This document shows, piece by piece, positions 1 to 6,946 of a DNA stretch of 17,476 bases (position 1 is its first letter; each line of letters starts with the position of its first letter). Made by a program: the position numbers and the translations under genes. The notes under the pieces were generated by a model. It worked only from the letters and a program-made list of their open reading frames with translations. It did not search any database and had not been told where the DNA came from. This DNA is from JBAYDV01 sp041668045 (GTDB taxonomy: Bacteria > Bacteroidota > Bacteroidia > Bacteroidales > UBA932): assembly GCA_041668045.1 (NCBI GenBank), contig JBAYDV010000040.1, forward strand, positions 1-17,476, written 5' to 3'.

Positions 1-1110
1 AGCTAAAAAATTAGTATAGAAGGCTACTTTTCTAGCACGAGAAGCTATTTCTTTTGGTCCATTATATACTGCATACATACTTGACATTACAGCCATAAGA
101 GCAGTAGAGGTACAAATATTTGAAGTAGCTTTATCTCTTTTTATATGTTGCTCACGTGTCTGTAGAGCTAATCTATAAGCAGGTTGTCCTAATCTACTAA
201 TAGACTCTCCTATAATCCTGCCAGGGATATTTCTCTTATATTTATCAGTAGTAGTCATCCATCCAGCAGCAGGACCTCCAAAACCTAATGGAAGGCCAAA
301 TCTCTGAGCAGAACCAACTGCGATATCCGCACCCCAAGCTGCAGGCTCTTTATATATAGCTAAAGCTAAAATATCACAATATGCACCTACTAAAATACCA
401 TTTTCATGAGCTAAGGCAGTGAAATCAGAATAATCACGAATCTCTCCATTAGCAGCAGGATATTGCACTAAAGCTCCGAAACACATAGAATCAAAGCCAT
501 TTTTAATTATATCTTTATAGGAACCTTTAATGATTTTTATATCAAGACCTTTTGCTCTTGTTTCCATCACTGAAAAAACATGAGGAAAAATCTCATCATC
601 TACGAAAAAGATATTTTTTCCAGCTTTCTTATCTTTACGACTTCTTAACTCAAACATCATTCTCATCGCTTCACCAGCAGCTGTAGCATCATCTAACATA
701 GATGAATTTGACATTGGAAAGCCTGTAAGAGAAGATATCATAGTCTGAAAATTAATCAAAGCCTCTAGACGACCTTGAGATATTTCAGATTGATAAGGAG
801 TGTAGGAAGTGTACCAGCTGGGATTTTCGAAAACATTTCTAGAGACAACAGCAGGAACATCTGTTCCATAATATCCTAGACCGATTAAAGACCTTAAGCT
901 GTGATTTTTCTCAGCAGTCTTTTTAAGTTTACGCAGAAAATCATGTTCACTAATAGCATCATCTAATTTTAAAGGTTCTTTAAAAACGATGTTATCAGGA
1001 AATGTTTGTTTTATTAATTCATCATAGGAGTTTAATCCTATAACTTTCAACATATGTTCTAAATCTTTTTTTCTAGGTCCTATATGTCTGTCTTCAAAAA
1101 TTAATGACAT
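1..1110 (-). CDS. gcvP: Glycine dehydrogenase (decarboxylating), P protein of the glycine cleavage system; 3' part outside window
   Basis: This pyridoxal-phosphate enzyme decarboxylates glycine and passes the aminomethyl group to the lipoyl arm of the H protein. The visible 370 residues are the N-terminal part of the protein. They begin with a typical opening (MSLIFEDRHIGPRKKD, 1-16). Further family blocks are IGLGYYGTDVPAVV (76-89), NPSWYTSYTPYQSEISQGR (96-114), LDDATAAGEAM (139-149) and ALQTREQHIKRDKATSNIC (315-333). The PLP lysine lies in the C-terminal half and is not visible. The family comes either as one chain of about 950 residues or as two subunits; the window edge hides which applies, although Bacteroidota normally have one chain. 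The frame is open from the ATG at 1110 to base 1. The gene follows rodA on the same strand after 62 bases and has a candidate promoter of its own there. No glycine riboswitch could fit in that gap. Confidence 0.95.
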   Translation of the reverse strand, partial: MSLIFEDRHIGPRKKDLEHMLKVIGLNSYDELIKQTFPDNIVFKEPLKLDDAISEHDFLRKLKKTAEKNHSLRSLIGLGYYGTDVPAVVSRNVFENPSWYTSYTPYQSEISQGRLEALINFQTMISSLTGFPMSNSSMLDDATAAGEAMRMMFELRSRKDKKAGKNIFFVDDEIFPHVFSVMETRAKGLDIKIIKGSYKDIIKNGFDSMCFGALVQYPAANGEIRDYSDFTALAHENGILVGAYCDILALAIYKEPAAWGADIAVGSAQRFGLPLGFGGPAAGWMTTTDKYKRNIPGRIIGESISRLGQPAYRLALQTREQHIKRDKATSNICTSTALMAVMSSMYAVYNGPKEIASRARKVAFYTNFLA

Positions 1111-1144
1111 GATATTTTAATAGAGTTATGTTTATGATTTAAAG

Positions 1145-1158
1145 TTTGTGTTCACAAA
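1145..1158. promoter_or_regulatory. Short perfect inverted repeat upstream of gcvP (possible operator)
   Basis: TTTGTG and CACAAA form 6-bp arms around a TT centre in the 62-base rodA-gcvP gap. On the gcvP strand the repeat overlaps the end of the candidate -7 element, where a repressor could block transcription initiation. It could also be a small hairpin at the end of the rodA transcript, but the stem is short, the loop tiny and no T-run follows. That the repeat is there is plain; its function is inferred. Confidence 0.35.
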
Positions 1159-1162
1159 TATA
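1155..1162 (-). promoter_or_regulatory. Candidate -7 promoter element for gcvP
   Basis: On the minus strand this reads TATATTTG, an exact match to the Bacteroidota primary-sigma -7 consensus TAnnTTTG, about 45 bases before the gcvP ATG. No TTTG or TTG is found 19-21 bases further upstream; the nearest TTTG is 28 bases away. The region is very AT-rich, so a chance match is possible. Confidence 0.4.
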
Positions 1163-1172
1163 TATAATATAT

Positions 1173-2606
1173 TTAATATTTCCATCGTTCCAAATCCATT
1201 CTTAGAAAGATAAATAGCATGACTGTAAAAGTAATAAAAGAGGATCCTCCATAACTAATAAATGGTAGAGGAATACCCACTACAGGCATAATTCCGATAG
1301 TCATTCCTATATTTACGACTACATGTGTAAAGAAATATGATGCTACGCAATAACCATAAACTCTATTAAGTCTATCTTGCTGTCTTTCAGACAAAATAAC
1401 TAAACGAATAATAATGATTAAATACAATATTAAGACTAAAACACTTCCTACGAATCCCCATTCTTCCCCGATAGTACAGAAGATAAAATCTGTACTCTGT
1501 TCAGGAACGAATTTAAATTTAGTTTGCGTTCCTTGCAGAAAACCCTTACCTGTAAAACCTCCTGATCCTATGGCTATCATAGACTGGTTAACGTTATAAC
1601 CAGTACCTTGTAAATCTTTTTCTATTCCCAACAAATTTTCGATTCTATCTCTATGATGCTCTTTAAGTACATTATTAAAAATAAATTCTACCGAGAAAAT
1701 TAAAGCTAAAGAGGCAAATAAGATTATAGCTAGATGCAAACGTTCTTTTAGCCTGTTTTTTAATGCAATGAAAATCTCACGTAAGCCTATTATTGATATG
1801 ATAATAGCGGCAATATATTTAATATCAAAAGGAATAATTTTAGTGATAGCAGGAATTTCTAACACTTTAGGAAGGAAAATTAAACCTGCAGAAAGTGCTG
1901 TAGAAAATAATATATTAAAAAATGTATTTTTCTCGTTTAAGGATTTTAATATCCAGATTATATTAAATGCTAATAAAATAGATACTAATGCAGAATATTT
2001 CAGAGTAATAATAAACAATAGAGCTAGAAAGAAGAAAAACACGATAACCAATCCCGACATACCTTCACGATAAAAGACGAAGATTAGACTACAATATACT
2101 AGTATCGTCCCCATATCAGGTTCTAAGGCAATGAGTGCTATTGGCAGTAATACTACGGTAAATGCTTGTAGAAAATCTGTTCGGCGTGTTAGTTTAAATT
2201 CTGGCCGACTCATTACTACTGCCAATATAAGTGCAGTAGTAATTTTAGATATTTCAGAAGGTTGAAAGCTAACTGGCCCCAGGATAAACCAGGATTTAGA
2301 ACCATTTATCTCTTTTCCTAATATCAGTACTACAGCCAACAGGCCCAGTACACCCACGTAGAGCCAAAAGGATAGCCCTATATAAAACTTAGGATTAATC
2401 GAAACCACCAGTGCGCTAGCTATTAGAAAACCAATGCCTATCCATAGAAGTTGAGCGCCACTCTTCTGTCCAATATCTAAAATGTTGGTGGAGTTAATAT
2501 TATAACATGAAGCAGTAATATTTAGCCATCCAAAAAATACTAGTAGAACATAACATATAATTATGTACCAATCCAGATGTTTATATACTAAGCTATTACG
2601 TGACAT
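1173..2606 (-). CDS. rodA: RodA, SEDS-family peptidoglycan glycosyltransferase of the elongation machinery
   Basis: RodA polymerises lipid II into glycan strands during side-wall growth and works as a pair with PBP2. The protein has 477 residues and many membrane helices. SEDS hallmarks are GSKSWFILGPVSFQPSE (102-118), EPDMGT (162-167), GTGYNVNQSMIAIGSGG (334-350), the loop FVPEQSTDFIF (366-376) and the closing signature PLPFISYGGSS (446-456). D373 of that loop aligns with the aspartate essential for catalysis in other RodA proteins. The protein is about 100 residues longer than E. coli RodA, because an extra hydrophobic segment lies between the EPDMGT block and HHRDRI (317-322). The conserved RodA blocks and the neighbouring mrdA favour RodA over FtsW. 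It is the last gene of the purH-mre run, 12 bases after mrdA. The ATG at 2606 gives the expected cytoplasmic N-terminus before the first helix. Confidence 0.96.
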   Translation of the reverse strand: MSRNSLVYKHLDWYIIICYVLLVFFGWLNITASCYNINSTNILDIGQKSGAQLLWIGIGFLIASALVVSINPKFYIGLSFWLYVGVLGLLAVVLILGKEINGSKSWFILGPVSFQPSEISKITTALILAVVMSRPEFKLTRRTDFLQAFTVVLLPIALIALEPDMGTILVYCSLIFVFYREGMSGLVIVFFFFLALLFIITLKYSALVSILLAFNIIWILKSLNEKNTFFNILFSTALSAGLIFLPKVLEIPAITKIIPFDIKYIAAIIISIIGLREIFIALKNRLKERLHLAIILFASLALIFSVEFIFNNVLKEHHRDRIENLLGIEKDLQGTGYNVNQSMIAIGSGGFTGKGFLQGTQTKFKFVPEQSTDFIFCTIGEEWGFVGSVLVLILYLIIIIRLVILSERQQDRLNRVYGYCVASYFFTHVVVNIGMTIGIMPVVGIPLPFISYGGSSFITFTVMLFIFLRMDLERWKY

Positions 2607-2618
2607 TTTATACTATTT

Positions 2619-4496
2619 TTATTTATGTTTTCTTACTTGTTTAGATCCTGCTGCTGGAACTTTATTTAATAAGTCAGCATTGAGGATCTTATCTTCTAGC
2701 CATTTGCGGTTAGGGGATATCTTTCCTTTTAAATATTTTTCTACCATAAAAGATGCTACAGGAACGGCCCATGTAGAACCAAAACCAGCATTTTCTATGT
2801 AAACGGCGATAGCGATTTTAGGGTTTTCGCGAGGCGCGAAGCATATAAAAACGCTATGGTCGTCTCCGTGTGGATTTTGTGCTGTTCCTGTTTTACCACA
2901 AACATCTATACTATCTAGTTTGGCCCAACTAGCAGTACCTCTCTCGCCTCGTGCATTGCCATTAACCGCCTCGTGCATTCCCTCTATAACTGTCTCGAAA
3001 TGTTTTTTATCTATTGGTATATTATGAGCTGTCCTATATTTATCATTCTCAGGATCTATTGATGAGCTTTTCAGAATGTGAGGAGTGTAATAATACCCAC
3101 GATTAGCCATGATAGCTGCTAAATTCGCTAGTTGAAGTGGGGTAGCACCTATTTCTCCCTGGCCAATGGATAGTGAAATGATGGTTAAAGCATTCCAACT
3201 ATGTTTTCCATATACCTTATTATAATATTTAGAAGTAGGGATATTTCCAGCCTGTTCTGAGGATATATCTATTCCAAGTTTTGAGCCGAAACCGAATGTT
3301 TTGACAAGTGAGTACCAATGATTATATGCTTCTTCTTCGTTGGCATATTTTGGATCTTCGAGTATCTTTCTAAACACTTGACAAAAGTATGAGTTGCAGG
3401 ACATCATAATTCCAGTTTTAAAATCTATCGGACTACGATGACTGTGACATCCTACATGTATGCCAGGGGCTGAATAACCTGAGTGACAAGAGAACAGAGT
3501 GTTTGGAGAAACGACATCATCCTGAAGACCGATTAGTCCATTCACTAATTTAAATGTGGATCCTGGAGGTTGAGGAGACATTATCGCTCTATTATACATT
3601 GGCTTATATGGGTCATTTACTATTTCAGAATAATGTTTTCCTATATCTGCTAGTATTGATACATCTATTCCAGGAGAAGAGATCATACTTAGTATTTCTC
3701 CTGTTGATGGTTCTATGGCTACCACTGATCCTACTTTGTTTTTCATTAGTCTTTCTCCATAGTTTTGTAATTGTGCATCTATGGTCGAGACTACTTCTTT
3801 TCCAGGGACTGAGGATTTATCGTATGTACCGTTTTTATATGGGGCTTGAATCTTGTTTCTCGAATCTCTTAGGAATATATTATATCCTTTTTCTCCTTTT
3901 AAAGTGTTTTCACATTCTTTTTCCAGACCTGTCATACCTGCATAGTCTCCAGGTTTATATGATGGGTGTTTTTTTAAAAATGAAGGGCTAACTTCTGATA
4001 CATATCCTAATAGGTTAGCACCTGCATTAAATGGATAACTGCGTGCTGTTCGTGCTATAGATGAAAAACCAGGAAATTTATCTCTTTGTTCTATGAAACG
4101 GCTATATTGAATTTTATTTATTTCATGCTTGAATACCAAGGTTTGATAGCCAATTCTTGTTCTATATTTATGGTAGTAATTAAGTTTTTCTAACATTTCT
4201 GTTTTTTCCATGTCTAGAATTTCACAGAGTGCTAGTGTATCGAATGGCTTAAGGTCATAAGGAGTGACTAATATATTATAAGTCATTTTATTTCCAGCCA
4301 GGATTTGGTTGTTTCTATCAAGAATTAGACCTCTTACAGGATAGCGGGTAATGTATTTAAGAGCATTGTTTTGAGCATTAATTTTGTAGCTTTTGTCTAT
4401 GATTTGTATATTAAAAAGCTGTATAATTAATAACATGAAAACTATGCAAACACCTATTATTATGTATTTTTTTCTCTTGTTATCGTAGTCTGTCAT
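2619..4496 (-). CDS. mrdA: Penicillin-binding protein 2, class B transpeptidase of the elongation machinery
   Basis: PBP2 cross-links new glycan strands in the periplasm and is anchored in the inner membrane next to RodA. The protein has 625 residues. It has one N-terminal membrane anchor (about 11-33), a class B dimerisation (pedestal) domain beginning near RYPVRGLILDRN (51-62), and a C-terminal transpeptidase domain. Active-site motifs are complete: SxxK as STFK (313-316, nucleophile S313), SxN as SCN (366-368) and KTG (535-537). A Cys/His-rich stretch (C337, H338, H347, C350, H351, H353) lies between the first two motifs. Its start overlaps the end of mreD by 17 bases and rodA follows 12 bases on, so the glycosyltransferase and transpeptidase partners are cotranscribed. 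A basic tail (SKQVRKHK) ends the protein. The gene context separates it from the division paralogue FtsI. Confidence 0.96.
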   Translation of the reverse strand: MTDYDNKRKKYIIIGVCIVFMLLIIQLFNIQIIDKSYKINAQNNALKYITRYPVRGLILDRNNQILAGNKMTYNILVTPYDLKPFDTLALCEILDMEKTEMLEKLNYYHKYRTRIGYQTLVFKHEINKIQYSRFIEQRDKFPGFSSIARTARSYPFNAGANLLGYVSEVSPSFLKKHPSYKPGDYAGMTGLEKECENTLKGEKGYNIFLRDSRNKIQAPYKNGTYDKSSVPGKEVVSTIDAQLQNYGERLMKNKVGSVVAIEPSTGEILSMISSPGIDVSILADIGKHYSEIVNDPYKPMYNRAIMSPQPPGSTFKLVNGLIGLQDDVVSPNTLFSCHSGYSAPGIHVGCHSHRSPIDFKTGIMMSCNSYFCQVFRKILEDPKYANEEEAYNHWYSLVKTFGFGSKLGIDISSEQAGNIPTSKYYNKVYGKHSWNALTIISLSIGQGEIGATPLQLANLAAIMANRGYYYTPHILKSSSIDPENDKYRTAHNIPIDKKHFETVIEGMHEAVNGNARGERGTASWAKLDSIDVCGKTGTAQNPHGDDHSVFICFAPRENPKIAIAVYIENAGFGSTWAVPVASFMVEKYLKGKISPNRKWLEDKILNADLLNKVPAAGSKQVRKHK

Positions 4497-5007
4497 TTAT
4501 ATTTTCTCTATTGTAGAGTATTATTTCTAAAATTAAACATAATATAATGTTTAGGACTAGACTGCATATTATTTTAATTAATGTGAATGATATTGGAGAA
4601 AATGACATCATGTCGAGTCCTATGTAAACAGTCAAATATACGAAATATAAAATAGTCAAGTATGACATATATCGATAGATTCCCATTTTAAAATTAGGTA
4701 ACTCGTTTCTGCCTATGTCTTTTTGATTTACGGAAATATTCAATAATGGCTGTCTCAATAGGCCAACGAATGTTAAAGATGCCGCATTTAATCCTAATAT
4801 ACCATTACTTAGTATATCCGTTACCAGACCAAGACAGAAAGCTATTATTAGAGAATTTATTGTTCTTATTTTGAATGGAAGTTTTAGTATAATGAATGGT
4901 AGGAGTGCAGGGTATAGGTATAATCCAAGATTTAAATAATTATTACTAAGTATTTGAATTATAACTATTACGACTATGGTGATAATATAATGATTGTTAT
5001 TTTTCAT
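4480..5007 (-). CDS. mreD: Rod shape-determining protein MreD (integral membrane protein)
   Basis: MreD is a small inner-membrane protein that links MreC to the RodA/PBP2 synthase. This one has 175 residues, close to the usual length, and is almost entirely hydrophobic, with about five or six predicted membrane helices (about 7-24, 28-44, 50-70, 113-132 and 138-165). It carries the family-like block LGLVTDILSNGILGLNAASL (59-78). Sequence conservation in this family is weak, so the call rests mainly on the hydrophobic pattern, that block and the position between mreC and mrdA. The start at 5007 overlaps the end of mreC by 11 bases, and its stop overlaps the mrdA start by 17 bases, suggesting translational coupling at both ends. 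The start is preceded by an unusually good Shine-Dalgarno sequence. Confidence 0.9.
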   Translation of the reverse strand: MKNNNHYIITIVVIVIIQILSNNYLNLGLYLYPALLPFIILKLPFKIRTINSLIIAFCLGLVTDILSNGILGLNAASLTFVGLLRQPLLNISVNQKDIGRNELPNFKMGIYRYMSYLTILYFVYLTVYIGLDMMSFSPISFTLIKIICSLVLNIILCLILEIILYNRENINDRLR

Positions 5008-5920
5008 TATTATCCTCCTTTTCTTTCATTAGAGATAAGATTTCTTCTTTATCTCTACACTCTGTTACATAAACGAATTTTAATGACGAGTAGTTTTCAA
5101 ATAATTTTATTTTCAGGTTATATTGAGTTCCATCTTTTACTTCTGAACTTTCTATTGTCCCTAAAGGGATATTGGCAGGATAAATAGTGGAATATCCACT
5201 TGATACGATAGTGTCTCCGACTGAGAATTCCGTATGAATTGGAATCTCAGACATGATGGCGTATTTGGTATTGGTACCAGTCCATACTAAAGGTCCAAAT
5301 GTGTTGGTCTTTTTTATTATGGCACTGACCGATTCATCTATATCCAGGAAAGAGTAAATAAGAGAAAAATGTTTACTGACTTGTCGGACTATACCGATAA
5401 TTCCTCTATCGGTGATTACTCCCATGTCTTCTTTTATACCATCTAAACTACCTTTATTAATTATTATCCTATTATGTGATCTATTACAAGTGTTTTGTAT
5501 TATTTCAGCGGATATGTATTTAAAAAAAGGTTTTTCATTGCCATTGATTTGCTTATTAATAGTATTGCTGCTAGTATCGCTATAAGCATTACTCGCAGCA
5601 TTATTACTAGTATTGCTAACAGCATTAACATTGCCACGTATTATCTTACTTTGGCTAATGTTCTGCTGGTAGTCAGATAAAAAACTTCTTAGTCTCGCAT
5701 TTTCATCTGCGAGTTGTTGGTTGGTTTTCGATAAACTAAAATATGATTTTAATTTATATTGATTTTTCCATGTAAGATTTTGCACTAATCTAATCTCTTG
5801 CATAATCTTATATTTTTGAATGATGCTATTTTTTGATATTAGAAAAATAGCTAGACCTTCCAAAATAATAAAAATGATTAAATGGAATATAAAATTTATG
5901 AAATTAGATCGTTTATGCAT
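4997..5920 (-). CDS. mreC: Rod shape-determining protein MreC
   Basis: MreC is a bitopic inner-membrane protein whose periplasmic part activates the RodA/PBP2 complex. The protein has 307 residues. It has a short cytoplasmic start, one membrane helix (about 8-28), a coiled-coil-like stretch (about 37-85, with NQQLADENARLRSF at 67-80), and then a beta-rich domain. That domain includes AEIIQNT (138-144), IIINKGSLDGIKEDMGVI (152-169), GIIGIVRQVS (173-182) and a later SVGDTIVSSG (233-242). Between coil and beta domain lies a Ser/Asn-rich segment (about 96-128) that the core family does not need. The gene starts one base after the mreB stop, and mreD overlaps its end by 11 bases. Membership is supported both by domain layout and by context. 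Confidence 0.94.
   Translation of the reverse strand: MHKRSNFINFIFHLIIFIILEGLAIFLISKNSIIQKYKIMQEIRLVQNLTWKNQYKLKSYFSLSKTNQQLADENARLRSFLSDYQQNISQSKIIRGNVNAVSNTSNNAASNAYSDTSSNTINKQINGNEKPFFKYISAEIIQNTCNRSHNRIIINKGSLDGIKEDMGVITDRGIIGIVRQVSKHFSLIYSFLDIDESVSAIIKKTNTFGPLVWTGTNTKYAIMSEIPIHTEFSVGDTIVSSGYSTIYPANIPLGTIESSEVKDGTQYNLKIKLFENYSSLKFVYVTECRDKEEILSLMKEKEDNNEK
5013..5020 (-). promoter_or_regulatory. Strong Shine-Dalgarno sequence before mreD
   Basis: On the minus strand AAGGAGGA ends 5 bases before the mreD ATG at 5007, which is close to ideal spacing for the anti-Shine-Dalgarno end of 16S rRNA. It lies inside the last codons of mreC (K-E-K-E-D). None of the other starts in the window has a comparable sequence, and Bacteroidota mRNAs generally lack them. 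It could therefore be functional or a by-product of Lys/Glu codons. Confidence 0.6.
5537..5635 (-). repeat. Low-complexity Ser/Asn/Ala-coding imperfect repeat inside mreC
   Basis: The DNA shows loosely repeated AGCAAT/AGTAAT-like units (plus-strand appearance: ATTGCTG, TATTGCT, CATTACT and similar) that encode a run dominated by Ser, Asn, Ala and Thr, for example SNTSNNAASNAYSDTSSNT (102-120). The repeat stays in frame and sits between the coiled coil and the periplasmic beta domain, so it probably acts as a flexible linker. It is an intragenic feature, not a CRISPR or mobile repeat. Confidence 0.6.
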
Positions 5921-5921
5921 A

Positions 5922-6941
5922 TTATCTCATAAGGAAAGGATATTTTGATGAATTTCTTAATGCTATGCTTGTACCTCTGGCTACAGCGCGAAGTGGATCT
6001 TCTGAGACATGAAAAGGAATATTGATTTTGTCAAATAACCTTTTGTCTAATCCTCTTAGAAGGGCACCACCACCTGTTAAGAATATTCCTCTTTCTACTA
6101 TATCTTGATAAAGTTCTGGAGGAGTTTGTTCTAAGACAGTTAGTACAGCAGATTCAATCTTAGCTAAAGATTTATCAAGGCAGTGAGCGATTTCCTGACT
6201 AGTAACAGAAACTTCTACAGGATGAGCGGTCATCAGGTTTGGACCTCTTACTATAAATGGTTCTGGTGTGTCTTCAAGATCAGGAATGGCTGCTCCAATT
6301 TTTATCTTTATAGCCTCAGACGTAGATTCTCCAACTTTGATGTTGTGTTGTTGACGAAGATATTGTTGTATGTCAGTTATGAATCCATCACCTGCTACAC
6401 GAATACTTTCGCTTACTACGATTCCGCCTAAAGAGATTACAGCTATCTCAGTGGTTCCACCTCCGATATCTATAACCATATTTCCTGTAGGGGCTTCTAC
6501 GTCAAGACCTATACCCATGGCAGCTGCCATAGGTTCAAATATCATATATACATCTCTTCCTCCAGCATGTTCTGATGAGTCACGTACAGCACGTATTTCT
6601 ACTTCTGTACTTCCAGATGGAATACTCACGACCATTCGCATATTTGGAGTGAAAAATCTTTTTTTAAAATTAATCATCTTAACGAAACCTCTTAACATTT
6701 GCTCTGCAGCGTTAAAGTCGGCGATTACTCCGTCTCTAAGTGGTCGTACAGTTTTAATGTTAGGATTCGTTTTTCCTGCCATTAATTTAGCTTTTTGTCC
6801 AAAAGCGATAGGTTTACCTGTTACTTTATTTATAGCTACGATAGAAGGTTCATCAACGACTATTTTGCCATCAACTAAGATGACTACATTCGCTGTACCC
6901 AGGTCTATAGCTAGTTCTTGTGTAAGAAAAGAAAATGCCAT
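5922..6941 (-). CDS. mreB: Rod shape-determining protein MreB (bacterial actin)
   Basis: MreB forms membrane-associated ATP-dependent filaments that orient side-wall synthesis. The protein has 339 residues, a usual length. Actin-fold nucleotide motifs are present: phosphate-1 loop AIDLGTANVVI (11-21), phosphate-2 loop VIDIGGGTTEIAVISLGG (156-173), and an adenosine-binding block IFLTGGGALLRGLD near the C-terminus. VRPLRDGVIADF and FEPMAAAMG are further MreB-type blocks. The N-terminal MAFSFLTQE could serve as the short amphipathic membrane-binding segment, which is an inference. The gene lies 5 bases downstream of purH and 1 base upstream of mreC, so it is surely in the same transcript. Start choice follows from the tight spacing and the position of the phosphate-1 loop. 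Confidence 0.97.
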   Translation of the reverse strand: MAFSFLTQELAIDLGTANVVILVDGKIVVDEPSIVAINKVTGKPIAFGQKAKLMAGKTNPNIKTVRPLRDGVIADFNAAEQMLRGFVKMINFKKRFFTPNMRMVVSIPSGSTEVEIRAVRDSSEHAGGRDVYMIFEPMAAAMGIGLDVEAPTGNMVIDIGGGTTEIAVISLGGIVVSESIRVAGDGFITDIQQYLRQQHNIKVGESTSEAIKIKIGAAIPDLEDTPEPFIVRGPNLMTAHPVEVSVTSQEIAHCLDKSLAKIESAVLTVLEQTPPELYQDIVERGIFLTGGGALLRGLDKRLFDKINIPFHVSEDPLRAVARGTSIALRNSSKYPFLMR

Positions 6942-6946
6942 TGTTT

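Noticed and set aside
1111..1172. Possible glycine riboswitch before gcvP
   Set aside because: The gap is only 62 bases of AT-rich DNA, too short for the tandem or single aptamer, and no conserved core was seen.
3554..3991. 145-codon open frame on the plus strand
   Set aside because: It is antisense to the mrdA transpeptidase region; its leucine/phenylalanine-rich translation is what complementary AT-rich coding DNA gives.
5537..5635. CRISPR-like or tandem repeat
   Set aside because: Units are short, degenerate, in frame with mreC and have no regular spacers.
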